Assembly (NCBI GenBank): GCA_018064455.1
Contig: JAGHVH010000009.1
Coordinates: forward strand, 1-51,830
DNA: 51,830 bases
Reading direction: 5' to 3'
From: Candidatus Limimonas egerieequi
Lineage (GTDB): Bacteria > Bacillota > Clostridia > Oscillospirales > Acutalibacteraceae
Below are positions 29,301 to 36,398 of this stretch, one piece after another (the first letter of the stretch is position 1; every line of letters starts with the position of its first letter). A program made the position numbers and the translations under genes. The notes beneath the pieces were generated by a model. The model worked only from the letters and a program-made list of their open reading frames with translations. It did not search any database and was not told the origin of the DNA.

Positions 29301-29915
29301 ACAGAGGACCATGTAAAAGCAATGAAGGAGAATAATGTTCCGGATTGGTACATTGACTCCTGCTACAAGATTAAGTACATGTTCCCAAAGGCTCATGCTG
29401 CAGCATATGTATCGGCAGCACTCCGCCTTGCTTGGTATAAGCTTTATAAACCAATTGAGTATTATGCAACATACCTTACAGTTCGTGGTGGCGATATTGA
29501 TGCCACAGCGATTCTGTCAGGTACAGAGTTTATCAAAGGTAAGATGAACGCCATTATGGCAAAGGGCGCAGAGCGCAACAAGAAGGATGAAGATGAATAT
29601 GCTTGTCTTCAGGTTCTGCTTGAGATGATTGCCCGTGGTATTGAATTCTTGCCAGTTGATCTCTATAAATCCAAGGCGACAGTTTACACAATTGAGGATA
29701 ACAAGATACGCCTTGCATTTACATCAATAAAAGGTCTCGGCGCATCCGCTGCCACCTCACTTGAGAAGGCAAAAGATGACGGAGAGGGTGCTTACCTCTC
29801 AATCGATGACCTCCAAAGACGTTCAGGTATCTCATCTGCTGTTGTTACAGCACTCAAAGAAATGGGATCATTACAGGGAATTCCAGAGAGCAGCCAAATG
29901 AGTTTGTTTGGTTAA
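26325..29915 (+). CDS. polC: DNA polymerase III alpha subunit, PolC type, lacking the inserted exonuclease
   Basis: The start is taken as GTG 26325 (M-SNLNAKRIADVF) with GAGAGG upstream, giving 1196 residues against about 1,430 usual for PolC. Order: N-terminal domain, OB fold (about 145-245), PHP domain from 255, then polymerase with zinc cysteines, catalytic D719 and D721 (SPDIDLNF), and C-terminal SQMSLFG resembling a clamp-binding tail. The DEDDh proofreading domain that normally interrupts PHP, of about 190 residues, is absent. VESYIYDD (319-326) is joined by about 20 residues to the segment beginning near H345 and H351. The nine PHP metal positions all hold ligand residues: H261, H263, D270, H295, E320, H351, C401, D490, H492. 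It is the last large gene of the pyrH operon. Confidence 0.96.
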   Translation: MSNLNAKRIADVFGSLLNSNYPESFKYAEITDMKINKQTRELRLSAVCAANFDKADTICDSFEEVVKSALGLEKVVINLSVPEKEEAPAEDPMETLRKMQAEVDEQNKVEKKKAIEEEEEAKPHHVEPGIPLYLETAKLIYGQKIGKMPKKISDVHFDDGRVAVWGDVFGLEIRETRDKRKKIINFNIKDETGAYPVKIFQPVADVKDLCANLKNGMTVIILGDVIYDNYKKEYILEAKAIAKVKKIVRTDDSEEKRVELHMHSNMSMMDAMTDAGKLVERAAQWGHKAVAITDHGVLQGYPAAFQAGQDNGIKVIYGVESYIYDDVREGAPHEWDDIVKSIKDHQTHTYHQIILVLNNTGLKNLYKLVSNAHTEHFHYRPITLKSDLIAHREGLLIGSACEAGELYRAIEDGESEERIKELVDFYDYMEIQPLGNNAFKLRPTYEKDKATKQEVQVPPRYNSMRELEDVNRRILALSIDAGKMCVATGDVHFLDPEDAKYRAILQAGQGYRDADMQAPLYFKTTTEMLEEFSYLGEDMARRVVIEYPNKIADMVETIRPVPAGNFPPSIDGAEQELQDLCWNKARELYGDPVPEYVSARLSKELDSIIKNGFAVLYMIAQKLVYNSEEHGYHVGSRGSVGSSFVANASGISEVNPLAPHYRCPNKDCKHTEFFLNGEVGSGYDLPPKDCPECGTPMVRDGHDIPFETFLGFKGDKSPDIDLNFSGEYQSRAHRYTIELFGEDHVFKAGTVATVADKTAFGYARKYLEEKGIMANSAEVQRLTDGCTGVKRTTGQHPGGMVVVPNDYDVYDFTAVQYPADDADKGMMTTHFDFHFLHDTILKLDNLGHDVPTMYKYLEDATGIPVMDVDICDPKLYELFTSPEPLGVTAEDIECETGTLSIPEMGTSFVRGMLMECKPKNFSDLLQISGLSHGTDVWLGNAQELIHNGTCTISEVIGTRDNIMVGLMHYGLEPDMAFKIMEIVRKGKATKLLTEDHVKAMKENNVPDWYIDSCYKIKYMFPKAHAAAYVSAALRLAWYKLYKPIEYYATYLTVRGGDIDATAILSGTEFIKGKMNAIMAKGAERNKKDEDEYACLQVLLEMIARGIEFLPVDLYKSKATVYTIEDNKIRLAFTSIKGLGASAATSLEKAKDDGEGAYLSIDDLQRRSGISSAVVTALKEMGSLQGIPESSQMSLFG

Positions 29916-29934
29916 ATGATAAGGAGGAAGTAAG

Positions 29935-30246
29935 ATGATAGGACTTGGAAAATGGCAATTAGATGTCTCAGTTCCGATGCTTAAAGTTCAACCAATTTTG
30001 ACTATTGCTGACAATAACGGGAAATACGAATTTACAGTTGACGCAAGTGGCTTTGGTATAACTCCAGCTATTAATCTCGTCAACACAGTAGAAGAGGGCA
30101 ATACTTTGAAGGTAACTGCGCAAGTGCCAATGCTCAATCTTGGTAATGTTGAGGGTAAGATAAGCTTTGAAGGAATGCACTGCACAGGCGAAGTAAATGT
30201 CCCAATGATTGGTAAAATCACCGTTAGAGGTGTGAGAGTAGGTTAG
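29935..30246 (+). CDS. Small beta-rich protein of unknown function
   Basis: A 103-residue protein that I do not recognise. It has no signal peptide or membrane segment. The pattern of alternating hydrophobic residues suggests an all-beta fold. A short motif recurs three times: VSVPMLKV near residue 12, AQVPMLNLG near 65 and VNVPMIGKI near 90, each a beta strand with Pro-Met. One Cys is present. It has AAGGAGGAAG eight bases upstream of its ATG, so it is probably well translated. It sits between polC (19 bases upstream) and the polyprenyl synthase (start one base after its stop), which implies co-expression with both. Confidence 0.75.
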   Translation: MIGLGKWQLDVSVPMLKVQPILTIADNNGKYEFTVDASGFGITPAINLVNTVEEGNTLKVTAQVPMLNLGNVEGKISFEGMHCTGEVNVPMIGKITVRGVRVG

Positions 30247-30247
30247 T

Positions 30248-31375
30248 ATGAGTGCAATTGATACCTTTAAGAGTTTCCTTGATGAAAACTATCCGCGACT
30301 TGATTCAAAGATAGATTTTTTCAATAAGACTATGCTCCAGGAAGCACCTGAAGGATTTACAAGGTCGATGTCGTATTTCACCCATATCAACTCAGGTGGC
30401 AAGATGCTTCGTGGTGTTCTTGCCAATATGGGATATTTCATCTCAAAGGGCGAGCAGGGCATTGAGTATTCAGATGACCTTGCTATGTCACTTGAAATCT
30501 TTCAGTCATCAATCCTAATTCATGATGACCTTCTTGATCATGGCAACACACGCCGTGGCAAGGAGACTACCCATGTTAGGATTTTCAATGAATTTAACAT
30601 TACTAATGCCAAGGTTCTTGAGGACAGCCCAGATGTTATGAAGGACCTTGTAAACGGCGTGTCTGTTGCCCTTGGTTATGTAGGACTCTATGAGGCCTAC
30701 AATAAGCTCCTTAATGCTTATTCGGCCAATCCAAATATTTACCGTCTTTTAAAGGAGTATAACCAGATGGTTATCAAGACTGTTGAAGGCGGAATAATGG
30801 ATGTTGTTGTTCCATTCTCTGAGAGATATAAGGATCAAATCCCAGTTCAGAGCCCATTGCATACAGACCCATTTGTTGTAATTGAGAATCTTGCAACACT
30901 CAAGACTGCTTACTATACAACTATGGGACCAATTGTACTTGGTATGATACTTGCTGGTGCGACAGAGGAGCAGACACAGGCTGTGTCTGATGTTATGCTC
31001 GACACCGGTCTTGCGTTCCAAATCCAGGACGATTTGCTCGGCATTTATGCCGACCAGGATGTCCTTGGTAAGGACGTTGGCGCCGATGTTGCCGAGTATA
31101 AGCAGACTTTCCTCTATGCCTTTGTCAAGGCAAATGACGAGTCTGCACTCGAAGAACTTAACAAGTTCTACGGCGACAACAAGATTGACGCCGATGGCGT
31201 CAAGGCAGTTCAGGATATCTTTAACAGGACTGGCGCCTTTAAGTTTGCACATGATAAGATGGAGTTCCATTATGCGAGAGCTAAGGATAGACTTAGCAAA
31301 ATTGATTTCATCGATGATGAAGGAAAAGAGCTTATTTTGGGCTTTATTGAATATCTTGAACAACGCAAAAAATAA
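30248..31375 (+). CDS. Trans-polyprenyl diphosphate synthase
   Basis: A 375-residue all-helical prenyltransferase. The first aspartate-rich motif is in LIHDDLLDHGNTRRGKET (about residues 94-111). The second is in FQIQDDLLGIYADQDVLGKD, where the DDxxG form and the later DVAEYKQTFL match a subgroup often found in Actinobacteria and Clostridia. It condenses isopentenyl diphosphate onto allylic primers; chain length cannot be read reliably. It probably supplies farnesyl or longer diphosphates for UppS and quinone-like or carrier lipids. It is translated directly after the small beta-rich protein. Confidence 0.9.
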   Translation: MSAIDTFKSFLDENYPRLDSKIDFFNKTMLQEAPEGFTRSMSYFTHINSGGKMLRGVLANMGYFISKGEQGIEYSDDLAMSLEIFQSSILIHDDLLDHGNTRRGKETTHVRIFNEFNITNAKVLEDSPDVMKDLVNGVSVALGYVGLYEAYNKLLNAYSANPNIYRLLKEYNQMVIKTVEGGIMDVVVPFSERYKDQIPVQSPLHTDPFVVIENLATLKTAYYTTMGPIVLGMILAGATEEQTQAVSDVMLDTGLAFQIQDDLLGIYADQDVLGKDVGADVAEYKQTFLYAFVKANDESALEELNKFYGDNKIDADGVKAVQDIFNRTGAFKFAHDKMEFHYARAKDRLSKIDFIDDEGKELILGFIEYLEQRKK

Positions 31376-31378
31376 TCC

Positions 31379-31438
31379 TTGTATGGTCACTATATTAAGA
31401 GTATAATAATTCCAAATTGTCTACAGCGCGTACGCGCT
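31379..31438 (+). promoter_or_regulatory. Promoter and palindromic leader of the Nudix-fusion gene
   Basis: TTGTAT (31379-31384), 17-bp spacer, TATAAT (31402-31407). The short leader carries the perfect 14-base palindrome AGCGCGTACGCGCT (31425-31438), which ends four bases before the CGGAGGG Shine-Dalgarno. It could be a 5' stabilising hairpin or an operator. Confidence 0.7.
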
Positions 31439-31454
31439 ATCGGAGGGTATTGTT

Positions 31455-32174
31455 ATGCTTGGCAAATTTGTCAGGGTTCGAGTAACAATCCCAATTAATT
31501 CAGTAGATGATAATGGACTTGTTTATAAACTGAATTATGGTGAGATTGATCTCGTGACCTCAAGCGGACGCAAAACGCTTAAAGCGTTTGTCCTTGGCAT
31601 TAATCATCCCGTTGCCATCTTTGATGGTAGAGTTAATGCGACTTGCGAAAAAAACGGCGAAACTTATTACCTTGTTGCTCCAAAGAGCAAGAGGTTCATC
31701 ATTCATGACATTAATGCGGCGCTCGAATTCTTCAGCCCATCGAGCATTACATGTCTTTATGAGCGCTCCTGTGGCGCTATCGTTTACCGTAAGATAAATG
31801 ATGAATACAGGTACCTTGTTATTAAAAACAAACGCAGCGCCCACTGGAGCTTCCCAAAGGGACATGTCGAGCTCGGCGAAACTGACGAGGACACTGCGCG
31901 TCGCGAAGTATTAGAGGAAACTGGACTTCACATCGATATCATCGATGGCTTTATGGCAACTTCTGAATACCTTATCCAAGGTAGGGTAGAAAAGACCGTA
32001 AATATCTATGTTGCAAGTACAACTGATACTAATACTAGGATTCAAGAGTCAGAGATAGAGGATTATTCTTGGCTCAACTACGAATCAATTCAAAAGCGAC
32101 TTAAGTTTGAAAATGACAAGAAGATATTAACAGATGCTCGCGATTTCCTTATTTCAAAGGGACTTGTTGAGTAA
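31455..32174 (+). CDS. Fusion of a degenerate inorganic-pyrophosphatase-like domain and a Nudix hydrolase
   Basis: A 239-residue protein. Residues 1-95 follow the pattern of the short class I inorganic pyrophosphatases of Clostridia (GKFVRVRV, LVYKLNYGEI, AFVLGINHPVAIFDGRV, YYLVAPKS). The acidic catalytic stretch normally reading like DGEEQDAYILG is replaced by SSGRKTLKAFVLG, so the metal-binding aspartates are missing. Residues 104-239 are a Nudix domain with a complete box at 136-158: G136, E142, R150, E151, E154, E155, G157. The Nudix half should hydrolyse a nucleoside-diphosphate-linked substrate; the N-terminal half may be a binding or dimerisation module. It has its own promoter and is followed 11 bases later by the small multidrug-export gene. 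Confidence 0.8.
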   Translation: MLGKFVRVRVTIPINSVDDNGLVYKLNYGEIDLVTSSGRKTLKAFVLGINHPVAIFDGRVNATCEKNGETYYLVAPKSKRFIIHDINAALEFFSPSSITCLYERSCGAIVYRKINDEYRYLVIKNKRSAHWSFPKGHVELGETDEDTARREVLEETGLHIDIIDGFMATSEYLIQGRVEKTVNIYVASTTDTNTRIQESEIEDYSWLNYESIQKRLKFENDKKILTDARDFLISKGLVE

Positions 32175-32185
32175 GAGGAGTAGTT

Positions 32186-32719
32186 ATGGCAGAATCACTT
32201 GCTAGCACCCTGGTTAACTTTTTTGGTACCGATGGTGGTACGTTTGTAAATTATTTAATCGTTTTCTTTATTTCATGTCTTCCAATTTTGGAACTTCGTG
32301 GAGGTCTCATTGCAGCATACATTCTTCATTTGCCACTTATCCCAGCAATGATAGTTTGCTACATTGGTAACATGCTTCCAATTCCTTTCCTTTTGATGTT
32401 TGTAAAGAAGCTTCTTCATTGGCTTGGCAACTTCAAGATTTTCAAAGGCTTTATTGATTGGCTTGAAAATCGTGGACAGAAAAAGGCTGATGAGATGAAA
32501 CAGAAGGAGTCCAAGTGGAAAGAGTGGGGACTTATGGCATTTGTTGCAATCCCACTTCCAGGCACAGGTGGTTGGACAGGCTCACTTGTCGCAGCATTCC
32601 TTAACATGGATAACAAAAAGGCATTTAAGGTAATCGCTGTTGGTGTTGCAATCGCTGGTATCATTGTTGCAGCACTCTCATATGGACTTGTTGATGTAAT
32701 CGTTGGCTTGTTTAAGTAA
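32186..32719 (+). CDS. Small multidrug-export-like membrane protein (COG2426 family)
   Basis: A 177-residue membrane protein with about four or five hydrophobic segments. The family hallmarks are near the start, FFISCLPILELRGGLIAAY, and in the second half, MAFVAIPLPGTGGWTGSLVA, with a charged cytoplasmic loop between them (ENRGQKKADEMKQKESKWKE). This family is annotated as putative small multidrug export protein and is related to DedA-like folds; transport has been little tested. RBS AAGAGGAG precedes the ATG. It probably shares the transcript of the Nudix-fusion gene and ends at a terminator. Confidence 0.85.
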   Translation: MAESLASTLVNFFGTDGGTFVNYLIVFFISCLPILELRGGLIAAYILHLPLIPAMIVCYIGNMLPIPFLLMFVKKLLHWLGNFKIFKGFIDWLENRGQKKADEMKQKESKWKEWGLMAFVAIPLPGTGGWTGSLVAAFLNMDNKKAFKVIAVGVAIAGIIVAALSYGLVDVIVGLFK

Positions 32720-32721
32720 AA

Positions 32722-32760
32722 AAATAAGAGGTTCGGTTTTAAACCGAACCTCTTTTGTTT
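32722..32760. terminator. Bidirectional terminator between export protein and lipase genes
   Basis: Stem AAGAGGTTCGGTTT (32726-32739) with AAACCGAACCTCTT (32741-32754), A-run on the left and T-rich on the right. The genes are convergent. Confidence 0.92.
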
Positions 32761-32765
32761 TGCTG

Positions 32766-33986
32766 TTAACCAGGAAGGTTAGCGTTGCGCTCGAACATGT
32801 CATCCATGTAATCAAAGAACTTTTCCTTTGAAATATGAGCGCCGTTCCAAGAAAGGTGGCACTGATGCTGTGTTGGCATATTGTACCAGATACCTGGCTT
32901 GAGTTCTTTGCCCTTTTCGAATTCTTCCTGAGGAGCATTGAATGGAGCACGCTGGCCAAGTACGTTAACGAAACCATCGTTTGAAAGCCATTCTTCTTTG
33001 TTTGAATGCTCTGGATATACCTTAGCCATCTCATCTGACCAAGCACTACCTGTGAGCCAACCTGCACCCCAAGGTACAAAGTTCATAGCGTCCCAAACTG
33101 GCTTGTGGTTGCCGTTTGCCTTTGGCTCTGATGCTTCACCAACATAAGCGAAGTAATATGTGTTAGGATTTGGCTTTCTGTCCTTGTTAGCTTCTGCTTG
33201 GAATTCAAGAGTCATCTCCCAACCAACGTTGTCCTGCTTGCAGTTTGAGTAAGCAATAGCGCCATCACGATACTCATCTGGCTTTGCAATGTGGGCAAAC
33301 TTTGGCTTGTCTTCTGGGTTTGCTGTAATGTTCCACTGATCAAGTCTCTGATCCCAGAAATGAGTCATAAAGCCCATGCGACCGATAGTACCAACGCCGT
33401 AGCATACGCCCTTCATAATCTTCTGATAGCCGTTGCCTTCCATAAGCTTTGAAGCCATTGTTGTACCGTTGTTAACACCAGCGAGTGTTGTAACAGTGTG
33501 GAGAAGGTCGCCCTGGCCACCCTTGAAGAGTGGTGAAAGTTCGTCTTCTGGTGTGCAAGCACGCTCTTCTGCTGAACCGTTCATAAGCATATCAGAGAAT
33601 GCAATTACGAATGAACCACCAAGGCTGTGGCCAACGATGTTAATCTTGGCATGATTGCCTGGTTTGCCCCAATCCTTAAGTACGCCTGGGTATGTACGAC
33701 CATAACGAGCGTGGCCATACTTTTCTGAGTGTGCCTTACCATAGTCAACTCTGCCGCCCATCAAGTAAGCATAGAGGAGGCAGCAACGGTCCCATGCTGA
33801 GTTCCATGGACCAAGAGGTGGGTTATAGATTTCATAACCTTTTTTTGTAAGGTAAGGGATTACGTTATGTTTCTTGTTCCAGAAGAACTTGAAACCCCAG
33901 TATTCAAGCATATAATCATGAATCCAGTCGCCCTCACCGAATCCCATGAAGCCATGGAGTAATATGGTTGGGTATTTGTTTGCCAT
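32766..33986 (-). CDS. Lipase of the Geobacillus/Staphylococcus-like family (I.5), no signal peptide
   Basis: A 406-residue alpha/beta hydrolase. The start is the ATG at 33986 (MANKYPTILLHGFMGFGEGD) with AGGAGA upstream; the frame stays open further but only as antisense of a neighbour. Motifs: oxyanion region HGFMG (11-15), VDYGKAHSEKYGHARYGRTY, which matches the family's zinc-site region, nucleophile Ser121 in GHSLGGSF, a probable catalytic Asp in QRLDQWNIT, and His in TQHQCHLSW near the C-terminus. Classic members are secreted lipases; this one starts directly with the catalytic domain and is predicted cytoplasmic. Its substrates may be intracellular acylglycerols or esters. It is monocistronic. 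Confidence 0.88.
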   Translation of the reverse strand: MANKYPTILLHGFMGFGEGDWIHDYMLEYWGFKFFWNKKHNVIPYLTKKGYEIYNPPLGPWNSAWDRCCLLYAYLMGGRVDYGKAHSEKYGHARYGRTYPGVLKDWGKPGNHAKINIVGHSLGGSFVIAFSDMLMNGSAEERACTPEDELSPLFKGGQGDLLHTVTTLAGVNNGTTMASKLMEGNGYQKIMKGVCYGVGTIGRMGFMTHFWDQRLDQWNITANPEDKPKFAHIAKPDEYRDGAIAYSNCKQDNVGWEMTLEFQAEANKDRKPNPNTYYFAYVGEASEPKANGNHKPVWDAMNFVPWGAGWLTGSAWSDEMAKVYPEHSNKEEWLSNDGFVNVLGQRAPFNAPQEEFEKGKELKPGIWYNMPTQHQCHLSWNGAHISKEKFFDYMDDMFERNANLPG

Positions 33987-34055
33987 AAAATCAGTCTCCT
34001 TACGTTTTTTAATACATGTACAATTATACCCATTTAACGGACAGATGTAAATTGC

Positions 34056-34084
34056 TTGACTATATATTATTAAAATGTTAATAT
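34056..34084 (+). promoter_or_regulatory. Promoter of the small gene at 34123
   Basis: TTGACT (34056-34061), 17-bp spacer, TAATAT (34079-34084), 38 bases before the ATG, with GGGAG as Shine-Dalgarno. Confidence 0.75.
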
Positions 34085-34122
34085 TTGCATAAGGGCGTCT
34101 TAATGTTGGGAGTGAATCATTT

Positions 34123-34356
34123 ATGGACGAACGTGGAAAGCTTTCTTTCGCTGAAAGCGAAGCAATCAGCGAGGACAAAGAACTTAAAAAAATGAAGAAG
34201 CAATGGGAATCTTTTGCCAAAAAGGAAAAGGATTCTCGTGAACAGTATCTTCGTGAACTTGAGATTTCCTTTAGCATGAATGATATGGTTGATGGAACCG
34301 CTGCTAAGGAAAATGGCGATGGTCTCGCTGATGTTTTTGTTGCTCAGATGGGCTAG
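34123..34356 (+). CDS. Small charged helical protein, unknown
   Basis: A 77-residue protein, not recognised. It is strongly charged and predicted helical, with a central run of Lys, Glu and Arg (EDKELKKMKKQWESFAKKEK, then DSREQYLRELEIS) that could form a coiled coil. There is no signal peptide, cysteine or membrane segment. It has its own consensus promoter and Shine-Dalgarno and a terminator right after it, so it is an independent, probably well-expressed unit, and not an artefact. Confidence 0.7.
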   Translation: MDERGKLSFAESEAISEDKELKKMKKQWESFAKKEKDSREQYLRELEISFSMNDMVDGTAAKENGDGLADVFVAQMG

Positions 34357-34372
34357 TACTTATTTTTGATTT

Positions 34373-34408
34373 AAACTGTCAATTTATATTGGCAGTTTAT
34401 TTTTTTTG
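34373..34408 (+). terminator. Terminator overlapping the metG promoter
   Basis: AAACTGTCAAT (34373-34383), loop TTAT, ATTGGCAGTTT (34388-34398), one T-G pair, then a run of T. Its right arm contains the -35 of the following promoter. Confidence 0.85.
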
Positions 34409-34417
34409 TGTTAAAAT
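34389..34417 (+). promoter_or_regulatory. metG promoter
   Basis: TTGGCA (34389-34394) inside the terminator's right arm, 17-bp spacer formed largely by the T-run, and TAAAAT (34412-34417) preceded by TGT (extended -10). Confidence 0.7.
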
Positions 34418-34451
34418 ATCTAACGTTATTATATTAAAAGGAGGAATGGAC

Positions 34452-36398
34452 GTGGCAGATAAAGAGAAATACTATATTACCACAGCCATAGCTTACACAA
34501 GCCGTAAGCCACACATAGGTAACACCTATGAAATCGTTATGACCGACGCACTTGCGAGGTATAAGCGAATGCAAGGCTTCGATGTATTCTTCCTTACAGG
34601 AACTGATGAGCACGGACAGAAGATCGAGGAATATGCAAATGCTGCTGGCGTATCTCCAAAGGAGTACGTTGACAAGGTAGCAGGTGAAATCAGAGAAATC
34701 TGCGATCTTCTCAATACAACTTATGATAAATTTATCCGTACAACTGATGCTGATCATGAGCGTGTTGTACAGAAGATTTTCAAGAAGCTTTATGATCAGG
34801 GCGATATTTATAAGAGTGAGTACGAGGGCCTCTATTGCACTCCTTGTGAGTCATTTTGGACTGAGTCTCAGCTCGTTGATGGTAAGTGCCCTGACTGTGG
34901 ACGCGAAGTAAAGCCTGCAAAGGAAGAGGCATATTTCTTAAAGCTTTCAAAGTATCAAAAGCAGCTTGAGGAATATATCGAGAATAATGACAAGTTCATC
35001 TATCCAGAGGCACGTAAGAAGGAGATGCTTAATAACTTTATTAAGCCAGGTCTTCAGGACCTTTGCGTTTCACGTACTTCATTTAAGTGGGGTATCCCAG
35101 TAACATTTGATGACAAGCACGTTATCTATGTTTGGATTGATGCACTTTCAAACTACATCACAGCAATTGGTTATGATCCAGATGGTTCATCTGATCTCTA
35201 TAAGAAGCTTTGGCCTGCAAATGTACATATCATTGGTAAGGACATCGTAAGATTCCATACAATTTACTGGCCAATTATGCTTATGGCACTTGGCGAGCCA
35301 TTACCTAAGCAGGTATTTGGTCACCCATGGCTCCTCTTTGGTGAGGACAAGATGAGTAAGTCTAGAGGTAATATTATCTATGCAGATGACCTTGTTGATC
35401 TCTTCGGTGTAGATGCTGTTCGTTACTACTTGCTTTCAGAGATGCCATATGCGTCTGATGGCTCTATCACATATGACACAATGATTGAGCGTTATAACTC
35501 AGACCTTGCAAATACAATCGGCAACCTTGTTAACCGCACAATCGCTATGACTAACAAGTACTTTGATGGCGTTATCCAAGAGCCATCATGTCCTGGCGAG
35601 TTTGACGAGGACCTTAAGAAGACATGTATTGAGGCAGTACTTCGTGTTGAGGACTTGCTCAAGGAATATCGCATTGCTGATTCCCTTGATACAATTCTTG
35701 GTATTGCAAAGCGCGCTAACAAATATATCGATGAGACAGCACCTTGGGCACTTGCAAAGGATGAGTCACAAAAGGCTCGCCTTGGCACAGTACTCTATAA
35801 CCTCATTGAGGCTATCCGTTTCCTTGGTATTATGATTAAGCCATTTATGCCAGATACATCTGACAAGATTTTTGAGCAGACAAATGCTAATGGCAATGAC
35901 TATGCAACTCTTAACACTTGGGGCACATTAAATGCTGGTATCAAGGTTAATGAGCCAACACCTCTCTTTGCTCGTGTTGACAAGGAAGAGATGATGAAGA
36001 CTGTTGCAGAGCGCCAGGCAAAGGCCGCAGCAGCTGAGAAGGCAAACAATGAAAAAGTTGGTATTGTTGGCCTTCCTCAGATAGCAATTGATGATTTTGC
36101 CAAGGTAGAACTTCGCGTAGCAGAAGTTAAGGCTTGCGAGCCAATCCCACGTGCAAAGAAGCTTTTGAAGCTCACTTTGGATGATGGTGAAGGTGAGCGC
36201 ACAGTAGCATCAGGAATTGCTCAGTGGTATACACCAGAGGATCTTATTGGTCACAAGGTAGTTGTAGTTGCAAACTTAAAGCCTGCAACACTCTGCGGTG
36301 TTGAGAGCCAAGGTATGATTATCGCTGCTGATACAGCAGATGGTGGTGCTAAGGTACTCTTTGTAGATGACTTTGAAACAGGAGCAAAATTCCGCTAA
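34452..36398 (+). CDS. metG: Methionyl-tRNA synthetase
   Basis: A 648-residue class I synthetase. The start is taken as GTG 34452 (M-ADKEKYYITT), seven bases after AAAAGGAGG; the ATG at 34446 is too close to it. The HIGH-type motif is HIGN (21-24), a four-Cys zinc knuckle is formed by CTPC and CPDC, and KMSKS is at about 300. The last 105 residues are an OB-fold tRNA-binding domain (DDFAKVELRVAEVKACEPIP) that also promotes dimerisation. It charges tRNA-Met. The stop overlaps the tatD ATG by one base. Confidence 0.97.
   Translation: MADKEKYYITTAIAYTSRKPHIGNTYEIVMTDALARYKRMQGFDVFFLTGTDEHGQKIEEYANAAGVSPKEYVDKVAGEIREICDLLNTTYDKFIRTTDADHERVVQKIFKKLYDQGDIYKSEYEGLYCTPCESFWTESQLVDGKCPDCGREVKPAKEEAYFLKLSKYQKQLEEYIENNDKFIYPEARKKEMLNNFIKPGLQDLCVSRTSFKWGIPVTFDDKHVIYVWIDALSNYITAIGYDPDGSSDLYKKLWPANVHIIGKDIVRFHTIYWPIMLMALGEPLPKQVFGHPWLLFGEDKMSKSRGNIIYADDLVDLFGVDAVRYYLLSEMPYASDGSITYDTMIERYNSDLANTIGNLVNRTIAMTNKYFDGVIQEPSCPGEFDEDLKKTCIEAVLRVEDLLKEYRIADSLDTILGIAKRANKYIDETAPWALAKDESQKARLGTVLYNLIEAIRFLGIMIKPFMPDTSDKIFEQTNANGNDYATLNTWGTLNAGIKVNEPTPLFARVDKEEMMKTVAERQAKAAAAEKANNEKVGIVGLPQIAIDDFAKVELRVAEVKACEPIPRAKKLLKLTLDDGEGERTVASGIAQWYTPEDLIGHKVVVVANLKPATLCGVESQGMIIAADTADGGAKVLFVDDFETGAKFR

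Noticed and set aside
30749-31390. A 213-codon minus-strand frame opposite the prenyl synthase
   Set aside because: It overlaps fully a gene with clear family motifs, lacks a Shine-Dalgarno and shows no recognisable domain.
33987-34277. N-terminal extension of the lipase frame
   Set aside because: It is antisense to the small gene at 34123 and its promoter, and the domain starts at ATG 33986 with AGGAGA.
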